From assembly GCA_944472135.2 (NCBI GenBank), contig OX235264.1, forward strand, positions 97,908,319-97,972,318: DNA of 64,000 nt, given 5' to 3'. Both the position numbers and the translations under genes were made by a program. Below, piece by piece: positions 39,801-42,530 of the stretch. The notes below the pieces were generated by a model. That model made no database searches. It was given only the letters and a program-made list of their open reading frames with translations, and had not been told where the DNA came from. Origin of the DNA: Trichobilharzia regenti (lineage: Eukaryota > Platyhelminthes > Trematoda > Strigeidida > Schistosomatidae). How positions within the stretch are numbered: the first letter of the stretch is position 1; each line of letters begins with the position of its first letter.

Positions 39801-41243
39801 GGCAGTACTAATGGCTTCCTCATACACTATATAATAATCCCGTAAAAATTATCACCACTGCTACAGAAAATTCAAGCCTTAAGCTTGAAGCCCTATGTTC
39901 CACTGGGAACAGTAAAAGACTTCACAACATTTAAGAAAAGCCCGGCTAAATAATCAAAAATTTGCACACCACATTAGGCAAGCCAAGTTTGAACAGTAAA
40001 TAAATGTTGAGTGATGTGGCTCAAAGTGTTCTTTAAACAACACTGAATTACTTACTGTTGATATAATGTAGATTGACCAGTGATTCAAAATAAAGAAAAC
40101 GAAGCGATTAAAAAACAAATGTAAAAACACACAGTTCACTGATATATCTGGGTTACTAGCAAAGGTGTTGGGTTATATTAACTAGGTTATTGATACTATC
40201 GGACACAGTCAGACTACAAAATTTTCTGATATTTACGTTTCAGAGTGTTGCGAAGAATATTTCACTCGTTTTCAGTGCAGAAGACATTAATTACAGAACA
40301 TAACAGCACATATATGTAGATTTCTGTGCTAAGTGAAAACTAAAACCATGACCAAATTTATTAGTAGATTTTACAAATTATATACAAATCTTCACTCTGA
40401 ATAGCCGACACAAACTTGCTTGATTGGTGGAAAAATAAATGCCATTTAGAATAGCCCCAACTTACTGTATTTTCTTGAGTTTTAGAGGAATCCTGAACTT
40501 TCATTTGACCGAATTCCAAATCAGATGGTTGATCGTGTATTACTACGTGCTTTATCAAGTCACCATCGACAGAATTCACTGTAATGCTTTTGTCCTCACT
40601 TGCTAATGCCAAAATATTTTTTCTATTCCATACTGCGCAAGTTATTTTTCTGGTATGCTTCCCAAGAAGTGATATTTTTCTATGAATGAATACATTTCAA
40701 AAAAGACCTACTTTAGCGTTTTGTGATTGTATATGACCAGATTACCCTTATTTGTACCAATGACTAAACGGCTGCCCACTTTAGACCATGAAATAACGCT
40801 TAGGTGGTCTCTGCAAATAACATGTTAAAGATCATTAGCTAACTTCATTCCAGTGTGCAGCTGACTGATTTTGAAAGTAAGAGAGTCCCACATTGTAGCA
40901 GATGACGTTTTATCATCAATAATTGCAAGGTTGTCACCATCGGCGTCCCAGGCCATTGAGACAGCTTCACTAAATCACAAGATTAAGTATAGAGTCCAAC
41001 TACCCTGGTAGAGGGAGGTCCAGCTTTTTTACACCATGACGGTCGAATATGTCAACGGACTGATTAAAACTGAAGCAATTGTAGTATTTTAAATCAGCAA
41101 AATAACTTACCCAAACGCTGCAACATATGTAGACCTGCAGGTTTGTAACTGAAAGCATCTACGATTGTCACTGTGCAAATTGATATTGGTCGTAAACAGT
41201 TTCTAATACTCTTCAGTTTAGTTTGACTTACGCATACCTTCAT
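609..41243 (-). CDS. WDR19: WDR19/IFT144 orthologue, 5' half, 16 exons (gene-level entry)
   Basis: WD40-TPR subunit of the IFT-A complex, which drives retrograde transport in cilia and flagella; in flukes the expected sites are flame cells, ciliated larval epidermis, sensory endings and sperm. Joined exons are 41241-41243 onward to 609-751 (listed separately) and give 762 in-frame codons with matching phase at all 15 junctions. Similarity to animal WDR19 is continuous: start M-K, then [117 protein letters not shown] and [11 protein letters not shown]. The N-terminal 33 residues match the human length exactly. The animal protein is about 1340 residues, so the rest of the gene, including the TPR half, lies left of the window. 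The identification rests on remembered family sequence, not a search. Confidence 0.93.
762..801. repeat. (AT)n microsatellite at an intron 3' end
   Basis: About 20 AT units directly upstream (on the minus strand) of the exon 16 acceptor TTTCTACACAG. A polypyrimidine tract is therefore almost absent at this 3' splice site. Confidence 0.97.
802..1406. other. Intron 15 sequence without recognised feature
   Basis: AT-rich, no open frame of note and no match to the repeat families found elsewhere in the window. Confidence 0.5.
1407..2435 (-). mobile_element. PLE-1 copy, 5'-truncated, with short terminal inverted repeats
   Basis: On the minus strand, 2202-2414 encodes the end of a Penelope-like protein: the linker [12 protein letters not shown] and the GIY-YIG endonuclease core [17 protein letters not shown] followed by [13 protein letters not shown]. 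The tail from 2200 to 1640 is nearly identical to the tail of the plus-strand PLE-1 copy at 30.8-31.4 kb. The ends carry ~60-nt inverted repeats (1407-1466 against 2371-2432) containing CTTCGCTG and TTGTTTTGATTTT. The RT domain is missing, so the copy is dead. Confidence 0.85.
2570..3245 (+). mobile_element. RTE-B LINE 3' remnant
   Basis: Degenerate C-terminal part of an RTE-type reverse transcriptase. [14 protein letters not shown] and the CFYMVQK region (ancestral VLLYGSETW) precede 2880; a 3'-terminal piece resumes after 3085. A SINE-C copy interrupts it. No catalytic motif remains. Confidence 0.7.
2880..3085 (-). repeat. SINE-C (third tRNA-like repeat), nested in RTE-B
   Basis: Shares its order of blocks (GTTGGTGTTAGATGGTTGAA, GTTTCGTGCTTGTTGACA, CTTGAAGGAACTC) with the piece at 32.5 kb and partly with 34.6 kb. 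Read on the minus strand, a degenerate B-box-like GTTCGAGTC is visible near 3045. Host element sequence resumes directly on both sides. Confidence 0.55.
3246..4085. other. Intron 15 sequence without recognised feature
   Basis: No coding similarity. Short AT-rich frames at 3592-3804 and 3781-4005 look incidental. Confidence 0.5.
4086..4285 (+). mobile_element. SINE-B1 (Glu-tRNA-like head, CR1-like tail)
   Basis: The head folds as a tRNA: 5' GCGTCGG can pair with a CCGAC(G)C-type 3' strand. A-box TGGCACAGTGG, anticodon region CTCTCACC as in tRNA-Glu(CTC), B-box GGTTCGATCCC. The body CTGATATCTATGGTCG leads to the tail ATGCTGAAAATTCCATACTT and a TAATCAAAAATATT end. Pol III transcription is inferred from the boxes. 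Confidence 0.88.
4286..4689. other. Intron 15 sequence without recognised feature
   Basis: No repeat or exon recognised. Confidence 0.45.
4690..6130 (+). mobile_element. PLE-2 copy with RT and GIY-YIG remnants
   Basis: In order: RT motif B region [20 protein letters not shown] (4768-4830); a stop directly before the catalytic box, then [10 protein letters not shown] (4881); the longest open piece 4881-5318, which includes FLDVLLTRK and [13 protein letters not shown] of the PLE thumb; then frameshifted pieces including the endonuclease region around 5480-5600. After 5850 comes a noncoding tail with an ATTC microsatellite and a hammerhead-like block (6058-6106). The family is distinct from PLE-1 but shares the protein order. 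Non-functional: stop before motif C plus frameshifts. Confidence 0.85.
6005..6033. repeat. (ATTC)n microsatellite in the PLE-2 tail
   Basis: About seven ATTC units. The same microsatellite occurs at the same place in the other PLE-2 copy (29655-29676), so it belongs to the element. Confidence 0.95.
6177..6455 (-). CDS. WDR19: WDR19 exon 15, including Ser/Asn-rich insertion
   Basis: 279 nt ending ACTT|GTAAGT. The first ~25 residues ([19 protein letters not shown]) align with IAYDDDKVYTYVFHKDTI of animal WDR19. The remaining ~65 residues are rich in Ser, Thr, Asn and Gly and have no counterpart I know. Phase requires the acceptor at 6456 (TTATAG); a competing AG 13 bases upstream breaks the frame. 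Confidence 0.82.
6456..6689. other. Start of intron 14
   Basis: AT-rich with a (GTA)n run near 6537-6553. No element recognised. Confidence 0.5.
6690..8183 (+). mobile_element. RTE-B LINE copy, 5'-truncated
   Basis: An RTE/SR2-like reverse transcriptase remnant ends in the family's GAAGGCCTATGTTTCACTAG tail and an (AAT)n run at 8170-8183. The frame 7017-8135 is open for 372 codons. It contains [12 protein letters not shown], a degenerate motif C (EDDLCLMS), [14 protein letters not shown] and [10 protein letters not shown]. Motif A (FEKAF) lies at 6950 in another frame. Frame switches at about 7150 and 7560-7700 and the lost F-A-D-D box make it a pseudogene. A CAA run (7419-7436) and a (CCGGG)n expansion (7801-7821) sit in the coding region. 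Confidence 0.82.
8184..8644. other. Intron 14 sequence without recognised feature
   Basis: No clear element. A possible donor (AAAT|GTAAGT on minus at about 8310) follows a short open stretch, but the peptide has no WDR19 similarity. Confidence 0.45.
8645..9007 (-). mobile_element. SMa-like SINE, minus copy of an inverted pair
   Basis: Minus-strand reading gives a Thr-tRNA(TGT)-like head: anticodon region GTCTTGTAAAC, B-box GGATTCGAACCC. A hammerhead relic follows (8701-8750: TGAAGAGTTCC...GAAAT...GTC) and the common 3' part ends near 8650. It lies head to head with the next copy. Confidence 0.85.
9008..9325 (+). mobile_element. SMa-like SINE, plus copy of an inverted pair
   Basis: Head CCAGTGGCCTAATGGTCTAC, B-box CAGTTCGAACCC, hammerhead relic at 9205-9257 (CGAAGAGTCCC...GGACGAAG...GTGC). 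The 3' part CAATGGTTCTCAACC leads to GATGAAATTCTG. Core bases are mutated (CCGAAGA for CTGAAGA; GTGC for GTCC). Confidence 0.88.
9640..9890 (-). mobile_element. RTE-B LINE fragment (motif C region)
   Basis: Minus strand reads [15 protein letters not shown], which parallels the segment after the FADDICLMSN box of the RTE-B copy at 54.9 kb. Short and degenerate. Confidence 0.5.
9930..10890 (-). mobile_element. PLE-3: divergent Penelope-like remnant with Asn/Asp-rich linker
   Basis: On the minus strand, 10887-10576 is open and carries a basic segment ([19 protein letters not shown]) followed by an Asn/Asp-rich linker. Downstream, across frame breaks, come [20 protein letters not shown] and an endonuclease core [20 protein letters not shown] followed by VRLTEHKN, i.e. 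a GIY-YIG motif of the KYIGQTGR type, unlike the [11 protein letters not shown] type of PLE-1. RT motifs are not visible. Stops and frameshifts make it a relic. Confidence 0.7.
10891..11262. other. Intron 14 beside exon 14
   Basis: AT-rich; no element recognised. Confidence 0.5.
11263..11347 (-). CDS. WDR19: WDR19 exon 14
   Basis: 85 nt: [20 protein letters not shown] and DLKDTENA. With exon 13 it restores [14 protein letters not shown], exactly the family order YCPVNDATYEIPDF. The donor (A|GTTAAT) is weak, so the last few bases are less certain. Confidence 0.88.
11500..11705 (-). mobile_element. SINE-B2-like copy (tRNA-like head, RTE-like tail)
   Basis: On the minus strand the head has A-box TGGCTCAGTGT and a degraded B-box GAGTTGGATACCC. 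The tail contains ACTTCAAAGCTTCAGATTG and CCTATGTTCCAG (11502-11513), the block that ends RTE-B LINEs. More diverged than the copies at 22.3 and 24.6 kb. Confidence 0.65.
11950..13530 (+). mobile_element. SMa-like SINE split by an RTE-A insertion
   Basis: The 5' part (to 12183) has B-box-like TGTTGGAACCG and a hammerhead relic at 12113-12165 (CTGAAGAGTACC...GGACAAAAC...CTCTCC). The 3' part resumes at 13469 with CAGTGGTTCTCT then AACCAATGTCATCTC and GATGAAATCCTG. The 12-nt CAGTGGTTCTCT is present on both sides of the insert. Confidence 0.92.
12184..13468 (-). mobile_element. RTE-A LINE, 5'-truncated, inside an SMa-like SINE
   Basis: Minus strand. 13442-12897 encodes fingers/palm with [20 protein letters not shown] (motif B) and an intact catalytic box [17 protein letters not shown]. 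12854-12363 encodes the C-terminal part with [27 protein letters not shown] and [20 protein letters not shown]. The two are separated by one frame shift near 12880. The truncation point is at D-S-V-D-R-E, upstream of motif B, so endonuclease and motif A are gone. The 3' end ...AAACAGACAGAC abuts the target duplication. RTE-type assignment rests on the C-terminal pattern and is less sure than the RT call. Confidence 0.9.
13725..14130 (+). mobile_element. PLE-1 fragment (linker and GIY-YIG region)
   Basis: Shifting frames give [12 protein letters not shown] then [20 protein letters not shown] and LSKSV, aligning with [20 protein letters not shown] of the copy at 60 kb. The second Cys and the Arg of the core are mutated. 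A SINE-B1 begins right after it. Confidence 0.75.
14158..14350 (+). mobile_element. SINE-B1 (Glu-tRNA-like head)
   Basis: GTGTCGGTGACACAGCGGTT head, CTCTTGCCGATC anticodon arm, B-box GGTTCGGGCCC, tail GCTTAAAATTCCATACTTGT and an A-rich end. Confidence 0.85.
14351..14639. other. Intron 13 sequence without recognised feature
   Basis: A 76-codon frame (14383-14613) has no similarity and is probably incidental. Confidence 0.45.
14640..15745 (+). mobile_element. CR1-A LINE, 3' half
   Basis: Encodes the post-catalytic RT region [19 protein letters not shown] and [20 protein letters not shown], nearly collinear with the copy at 33.2 kb, and ends (15.2 kb) in [20 protein letters not shown]. The 3' UTR closes with GCTGAGAATTCCATTCTGTA, TTGGAATAAAGCAAAT and a TTA run. 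Several stops are present and no catalytic box. Confidence 0.85.
16030..16411 (+). mobile_element. SMa-like SINE, near full length
   Basis: Starts CTGATGCTCACTAGTGACTG, then CCTGGGGTTCTAGTGGAAA. tRNA-like head CAGTGGCTCAAAGGTC, CGCCTTGTAACC, B-box GGATTCAAACCG. Hammerhead relic at 16285-16345: TGATGAAGA, stem II CCCT/AGGG, GAAAC, AGCTGTCC and CAGTACTC. The core carries an extra TGA relative to CTGAAGA, so it is probably inactive. Confidence 0.9.
16704..16853 (-). CDS. WDR19: WDR19 exon 13
   Basis: 150 nt, phase 0, between TTTTAG and GTAGGT. Encodes [19 protein letters not shown] and [12 protein letters not shown], matching the IEDWQFVNDYRH and PNGTRLVFIDE segments. Confidence 0.94.
17587..17775 (-). 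CDS. WDR19: WDR19 exon 12
   Basis: 189 nt, phase 0, between TTCATTAG and GTAAGT. The C-terminal part [12 protein letters not shown]...[11 protein letters not shown] matches ETRLFPAVDD...[11 protein letters not shown]. The N-terminal ~25 residues have no counterpart in the animal protein, so a shorter exon starting at an internal AG (GCTGAAG|AATACC) is also possible. Confidence 0.85.
17890..18235 (+). mobile_element. SMa-like SINE, TGAG-insert subfamily
   Basis: Same layout, with the head insertion CTCACTAGCCTTGTAACC and a hammerhead relic (18092-18150) in which TGAG is inserted before GAAAC (GGACTGAGGAAAC). Both insertions recur in the copy at 23.2-23.6 kb, defining a subfamily. Confidence 0.88.
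18236..18617. other. Intron 11 sequence without recognised feature
   Basis: No coding similarity and no match to the named repeats. Confidence 0.45.
18618..19450 (-). mobile_element. RTE-B LINE, left arm of a large inverted repeat
   Basis: Minus strand: [20 protein letters not shown] at the upstream end (19443), then a CAA run, then a C-terminal RT region with GSET replaced by G-stop-E-T (ACGGATAAGAG), and the RTE-B tail CCTATGTTCCTCTAGG followed by an (AAT)n run at 18618. From 18618 to about 19365 it is a near-identical inverted copy of 20818-21563. Confidence 0.88.
19451..20049. other. Intron 11 sequence without recognised feature
   Basis: AT-rich loop region between the two RTE-B arms, upstream of the CR1-A endonuclease frame. 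Confidence 0.45.
20050..22040 (+). mobile_element. CR1-A-type LINE endonuclease part, split by an RTE-B insertion
   Basis: AP-endonuclease domain. The catalytic-Glu motif TLQETWL is at about 20225, [12 protein letters not shown] at 20335, VTGDFNSC (GDFN motif) at 20580 and [10 protein letters not shown] at 20675. Coding is interrupted at 20817 by an RTE-B LINE and resumes at 21564 with [20 protein letters not shown] to 21966. No RT follows: the sequence ends in a (TTA)n run at about 22020-22040. A 5'/endonuclease fragment without its RT is unusual, because target-primed LINEs normally lose the 5' end. One stop lies at about 20305. Confidence 0.8.
20818..21563 (+). mobile_element. RTE-B LINE, right arm of the inverted repeat, inside CR1-A
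   Basis: 5'-truncated insertion flanked by CAAGAA on both sides (20812-20817 and 21564-21569), consistent with a short target duplication. It carries the CAA run, the C-terminal RT region with the same in-frame TAA as the left arm, and the tail GAAGCCCTATGTACCTCTAG plus (AAT)n. Confidence 0.88.
22041..22270. other. Intron 11 sequence without recognised feature
   Basis: AT-rich; nothing recognised. Confidence 0.45.
22271..22512 (+). mobile_element. SINE-B2 (Glu-tRNA-like head, RTE-like tail)
   Basis: Head GTGCATCGGTGGTATAGCGG, CTCACCAACC anticodon arm, B-box GGGATTCAATTCCC with a near-perfect T-arm (CCGGG/CCCGG) and closing CGGACGCAC. Body CCTCGCTAAGCCAGAAAT, GAGGCTAGCAACTCC. Tail GAAGCTCTATGTTCCACTGG then GAACATGAAGGAA, the RTE-B 3' block. 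It lies 148 nt downstream (transcript sense) of exon 11. Confidence 0.92.
22661..22770 (-). CDS. WDR19: WDR19 exon 11
   Basis: 110 nt between AATACAG and GTAAGC. Encodes [20 protein letters not shown] and [12 protein letters not shown], aligned with MEYLGTVASICLHSDYAA. It is flanked on both sides by inverted SINE-B2 copies (22271-22512 and 24462-24690). Confidence 0.9.
23131..23225 (-). mobile_element. SMa-like SINE fragment with intact hammerhead core
   Basis: Minus-oriented 3' part: hammerhead, then CAGGTTTTCCAGTGGTTCTC. It abuts head to head the plus copy starting at 23226; the junction CAGCAGTTGACCTGG is shared. Confidence 0.85.
23182..23225 (-). ncRNA. Type-I hammerhead ribozyme with minimal stem III (predicted)
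   Basis: Read on the minus strand: stem I ACTG / CAGT; core CTGAAGA; stem II ATCC / GGAT with 7-nt loop CAGACTA; GAAA; stem III ACAG / CTGT with a 2-nt loop AG; then C17, predicted cleavage after the base at 23186. All three helices close and every invariant core base of the CUGANGA...GAAA...UH consensus is present, unlike the other copies in this window. A 4-bp stem III is typical of retroelement-borne type-I hammerheads, which tend to act as dimers. Activity is inference. Confidence 0.72.
23226..23560 (+). mobile_element. SMa-like SINE, TGAG-insert subfamily
   Basis: CCTGGGGTTCTAGGGAGAAG start, head CCAGTGGTTCAATGATCTAC with the ACTA insertion, B-box-like GGGTCCGAACT. Hammerhead relic 23452-23510 with the extra TGA in the core and TGAG before GAAAC, so it is broken twice. 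Confidence 0.9.
23610..24060 (+). mobile_element. RTE-B LINE 3' remnant
   Basis: [13 protein letters not shown], then SSETWC (ancestral GSETW), [22 protein letters not shown] and the terminal acidic segment VDMEET. Degenerate, without catalytic box or clear tail. Confidence 0.78.
24061..24461. other. Intron 10 sequence
   Basis: Holds a short SINE-B-like scrap at about 24330-24362 (GGGTTCAATTCCCAGACGCC); otherwise nothing recognised. Confidence 0.5.
24462..24690 (-). mobile_element. SINE-B2, minus copy
   Basis: Reverse complement of the same family as 22271-22512: tail TTCATGTTTCCAGTGGAACA at the left end, body CTCATACCCAACCTTTCCTC, head ending ACCGACGCAC at 24680-24690. It ends about 36 nt before the exon 10 donor at 24726. 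Confidence 0.92.
24727..24865 (-). CDS. WDR19: WDR19 exon 10
   Basis: 139 nt, acceptor TTGATTCAAG, donor GTAAGT. Encodes [20 protein letters not shown] then NHAWFYEL, the counterpart of VDVEPNFVAVG..LAVGMNNRAWFYVL. Confidence 0.94.
24866..25944. other. Intron 9, 3' flank of exon 9 side unresolved; possible unnamed repeat
   Basis: 25380-25690 is more GC-rich than its surroundings and contains no open frame that I recognise; it may be a separate repeat or LINE 5' region. The rest is AT-rich. Confidence 0.4.
25945..27453 (+). mobile_element. RTE-A LINE, longer copy, catalytically dead
   Basis: Encodes [20 protein letters not shown], motif [38 protein letters not shown], and a mutated catalytic box [10 protein letters not shown] (YADD to YADN). 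The C-terminal [20 protein letters not shown] and [17 protein letters not shown] follow after frame breaks at about 26210, 26600 and 26650. The 3' end AAAACAGACAGAC at 27442-27454 is the same as in the copy at 12.2 kb. Confidence 0.9.
27470..27720 (+). mobile_element. SMa-like SINE, strongly diverged
   Basis: Order of blocks is recognisable (GCTAAGTCATGAATTG, AACTTAGAGTTCACTG, TGAAGGGTATCAGATTCGGA, GGTCCAATG), but the boxes and ribozyme core are lost. Confidence 0.55.
27721..28250. other. Intron 9 sequence without recognised feature
   Basis: AT-rich; nothing recognised. Confidence 0.45.
28251..28515 (+). mobile_element. RTE-B LINE 3' end
   Basis: [13 protein letters not shown] region (ancestral WIGHTLR), [12 protein letters not shown], then the terminal block ATTGAAGCCCTATGTTCAG and CGGAACAATAATAAAC. 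Confidence 0.75.
28540..29690. mobile_element. PLE-2 pair in inverted (head-to-head) arrangement
   Basis: 28540-29040 is a minus-oriented 3' part (ribozyme-like block, ATTC tail, end of the endonuclease frame). 29041-29690 is a plus-oriented 3' part starting in [20 protein letters not shown] and [20 protein letters not shown] (29100-29200), then the same tail. Inverted joined copies are a known Penelope arrangement. Neither part holds an RT. Confidence 0.82.
29799..30081. repeat. 87-nt inverted repeat, 109-nt spacer
   Basis: 29799-29885 pairs with 29995-30081 without gaps, with scattered mismatches (both read GTAAATTTTC...AATGTAGAA). The right arm ends exactly where the PLE-1 protein frame becomes recognisable. 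Confidence 0.85.
30070..31700 (+). mobile_element. PLE-1 copy, 5'-truncated at the RT catalytic box
   Basis: Coding starts at the YHVDDTFII box (30079). The open frame 30184-30861 gives the thumb ([17 protein letters not shown]), the linker ([14 protein letters not shown]) and GIY-YIG core [20 protein letters not shown], with an in-frame stop at 30859 before the domain's end. The tail to 31450 matches the minus copy at 1.4-2.2 kb. Two hammerhead-like blocks follow in tandem at 31505-31560 and 31618-31672. Confidence 0.88.
31701..32499. other. Intron 9 sequence without recognised feature
   Basis: AT-rich, no element or exon recognised; the 82-codon frame 31767-32015 has no similarity. Confidence 0.45.
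32500..32690 (-). repeat. SINE-C fragment
   Basis: Shares blocks CTTGGTGTTATTG, CGACTTCCTGAACC and CATGCTTGTTGTCATTCACC with the copy at 2.9-3.1 kb. Confidence 0.45.
32700..34245 (+). mobile_element. CR1-A LINE, best-preserved copy
   Basis: 5'-truncated just before motif [19 protein letters not shown] (32745). 32875-33552 is open for 225 codons with motif [16 protein letters not shown] and an intact catalytic box [11 protein letters not shown]. One frameshift at about 33550 leads to [20 protein letters not shown] ending at 33782. The 3' UTR runs to AATGCTGAAAATTCCATCCT, TTGGAATAAAGTAAATC and an (ATT)n tail. Upstream RT motifs and the endonuclease are missing. Confidence 0.9.
34230..35025. 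repeat. 146-nt inverted repeat with SINE-C-like loop
   Basis: 34230-34375 and 34880-35025 are reverse complements of equal length with about six mismatches. The 504-nt loop contains tRNA-like pieces in opposite orientation: a minus piece at 34600-34700 with B-box GGTTCGAATC, and a plus piece at about 34850 with A-box TAGCTCAGTGG. The left arm overlaps the (ATT)n tail of the CR1-A copy; the right arm ends four bases before a SINE-B1. Confidence 0.9.
35029..35225 (+). mobile_element. SINE-B1
   Basis: Perfect 7-bp acceptor stem GCGTCGG/CCGACGC (35029 and 35093). A-box TGGCACAATGG, CTCTCACCGACC, B-box GGTTCGATCCC, tail ATGCTGAAAATTTCATACTT. Confidence 0.92.
35385..35645 (+). mobile_element. SMa-like SINE
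   Basis: Head CCCAGTGGCTAAATAGTC, CGCCTTGGAACC, B-box-like GGGTTGGAACT. Hammerhead relic 35540-35600 (CTAATGAAGAGTCCC...GGACGAAAC...TTGTCC) with the core G mutated. It lies about 24 nt before the exon 9 donor. Confidence 0.85.
35669..35969 (-). CDS. WDR19: WDR19 exon 9
   Basis: 301 nt between ATAAAG and GTTAGT. Contains [29 protein letters not shown] and [10 protein letters not shown] Glu/Asn-rich stretch of about 15 residues ([13 protein letters not shown]) replaces a shorter loop in the animal protein. It is followed by the 10.8-kb intron 9. Confidence 0.95.
36055..37130 (-). mobile_element. RTE-B LINE with internal deletion
   Basis: Minus strand, right part (37130-36660): [20 protein letters not shown] and [16 protein letters not shown], the segment between endonuclease and RT. 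Left part (36640-36090): C-terminal RT and terminal segment, recognisable from the FINSCLR-like block at 36345. Everything around the RT catalytic centre is missing. Confidence 0.75.
37290..37381 (-). CDS. WDR19: WDR19 exon 8
   Basis: 92 nt, separated from exon 7 by a 59-nt intron. Encodes [18 protein letters not shown], aligned with EIFQARNHKDNLTSIAVS of the family, then [11 protein letters not shown]. Confidence 0.95.
37441..37635 (-). CDS. WDR19: WDR19 exon 7
   Basis: 195 nt, phase 0 at both ends (TTATTCAG| ... AAAG|GTAAGC). Encodes [19 protein letters not shown] and [20 protein letters not shown]. The WFGDG/MVGFS core is diagnostic for the WDR19 family. Confidence 0.96.
37715..38300 (-). 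mobile_element. RTE-A LINE 3' relic in intron 6
   Basis: 38226-38044 reads [18 protein letters not shown] and [18 protein letters not shown], a decayed form of [10 protein letters not shown]... and [18 protein letters not shown]. The segment continues to an AAACTCCACATAC 3' region near 37770. Older than the copies at 12 and 26 kb. Confidence 0.8.
38301..40465. other. Rest of intron 6
   Basis: AT-rich. A short SINE-B2 tail scrap lies at 39855-39915 (GCTTGAAGCCCTATGTTCCA). No other element or exon recognised. Confidence 0.5.
40466..40679 (-). CDS. WDR19: WDR19 exon 6
   Basis: 214 nt between TTCATAG and GTAAGT. Contains [14 protein letters not shown] and [18 protein letters not shown], the strongly conserved LGKHTKRITC...GGEDKMITVSN region. 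This is the last exon of the micro-intron cluster; the next intron is 2830 bp. Confidence 0.95.
40712..40810 (-). CDS. WDR19: WDR19 exon 5
   Basis: 99 nt between TTTGCAG and GTAGGT. Encodes [20 protein letters not shown], a close match to the LLWSKVGSFLAVGTVKGNL blade of animal WDR19. Confidence 0.93.
40844..40969 (-). CDS. WDR19: WDR19 exon 4
   Basis: 126 nt between ATTTAG and GTTAGC. Encodes a WD blade with [11 protein letters not shown] and [16 protein letters not shown], matching the DWDKDGDVLAV and LWDANTNKTSQLDNGM stretches of the family. Confidence 0.92.
41004..41069 (-). CDS. WDR19: WDR19 exon 3
   Basis: 66 nt after acceptor TTGCTTCAG and before GTAGTT. Encodes [21 protein letters not shown], nearly collinear with the IVKIFDRHGQKR segment of animal WDR19. 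It is bounded by 41-nt and 34-nt introns. Confidence 0.9.
41111..41202 (-). CDS. WDR19: WDR19 exon 2
   Basis: 92 nt, ending TTTGG|GTAAGT. It encodes residues leading to STYVAAFG, aligned with the NYLAVTG strand of the first WD repeat. The frame is open only when joined to the short exon 1. Confidence 0.78.
41238..41243 (-). CDS. WDR19: WDR19 exon 1 coding part (start codon)
   Basis: Only ATG-AAG (M-K) is coding here. It is followed by GTATGC and a 35-nt intron ending ATTAG at 41203. The start is chosen because animal WDR19 also begins M-K and because the spliced N-terminus then has the same 33-residue length up to the conserved glycine. Any 5' UTR lies above 41243. Confidence 0.75.
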
Positions 41244-41740
41244 GAGTTTTGAATTTCCGCTAAAATTAGCGTCCCTAGATTGCAACGGTTCAATTTCAAA
41301 TTTAATTCTGTAGAGGCAGTTTATCGAACTTTCACATCATACCTATGGAGTTGATGTTATCCTATAAAGTCAAACTAAAAAAATCAAAGAAGCAAGAGTC
41401 TGATTTTAGCCACTTTTAAATGTCTAGTCATCGTCAAAGTGTGAAAGTAAAATCCCAGCAGATGAAAAGCGAATAGTGAATAGTGCTTGTGGGATCGCCT
41501 AAACCCCATTCAAGTCTAAAAATCCCGAGTCGTATTGGTGGCTACTAGCAGAAGAAAGACTTAGATATGCTTTCAACCAAATATGAGGCCGCGTAATCCT
41601 GAGAAGACCGAAAAATTACTAGTGTAGAAGACTTTCCCAGAATAGGCCAGATTTGTACATGGATTGATCTGCAGCCTTGGAAGTCATTATCGAACAATGT
41701 CCAAGATAACAGCCGAATAATACTTTGACTTCATGAAATA
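41244..41740. other. Region 5' of WDR19 (putative 5' UTR/promoter)
   Basis: Nothing diagnostic: no clear TATA context or other motif. Whether the mRNA receives a spliced leader cannot be seen from the sequence. Confidence 0.4.
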
Positions 41741-41744
41741 CAAA

Positions 41745-42530
41745 AAAGCCTTCATTTGTGCTATATATAAAGATGTCAAGGCCAGAGTCGCATCGGGGAA
41801 GCGAAGCAAGCTTTCATCATTTTGAAACCAGTGTTGGGACATACACTGTATATGAAAACTGACAATGTCCGAATTTTCGCAACCAACTTCCCTGCCTCTT
41901 TTTTATTGCTGTTATTCTCCCTAGGTGTTTTAGAAACTTGGCTTACGCTTCACCAAACGCTTTTCTAATGGGCTGCAGACTTCTGTCAACACTTGACGGT
42001 GTAAAAGAGTCGCCCAAGTAGAAATTACCAGTGAAATCGATTCTTCTCACTGCAGAGACTTAGCTCAAGAAATATGCAGGCACAGATGGAGGTAGATCCA
42101 ACATAAGCAGGAGAAAACACTTCGTAATATTACATGTTAGGTTCTCAAGTAGAAACATACTAGGAAGCAAGAAGTTAGGCGTTGGTCTTTTTTACCTTTG
42201 ATTACAGCTTTATTCCACACCGTATTTTTGGTACAAACATGACATTTTCAGCATGGATATCGGTAGCCCGAATTTGCAGACCGACCATAGATATCAGGTG
42301 TGCGTCGGCAGGGGATCGAACCTCGGACCATGTGTATGGTCGGCGAGAGTCCTAACCACCGTGCCACCGACGCATACTGGAGGGATTACGTGAGAAGTAC
42401 TTCAGGGCTTACGCACAATTTTGGAGAGATTTGAAAGTGATGACAGAGAACTAATTGCTATGGAAATGTGCTGCTGAATCCTAATGTTCCTTTCGAAACT
42501 CAAGGAACGAATAACAGTAATCGTAGCAAT
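41745..42530 (+). mobile_element. RTE-B LINE relic split by a SINE-B1
   Basis: DVKARVASGKRSKLSSF (ancestral [13 protein letters not shown]), then decayed C-terminal sequence to about 42190. It resumes after the SINE at about 42380 and ends in a GCTGAATCCTAATGTTCC-like tail. Confidence 0.6.
42199..42373 (-). mobile_element. SINE-B1, minus copy
   Basis: Reverse complement reads GCGTCGGTGGCACGGTGG, CTCTCGCCGACC, B-box GGTTCGATCCC and acceptor strand CCGACGC. The tail ends GGAATAAAGCTGTAATCAAA. Confidence 0.9.

Noticed and set aside
41750..41830. Upstream host exon on the plus strand (DVKARVASGKR)
   Set aside because: The peptide is the decayed [13 protein letters not shown] segment.
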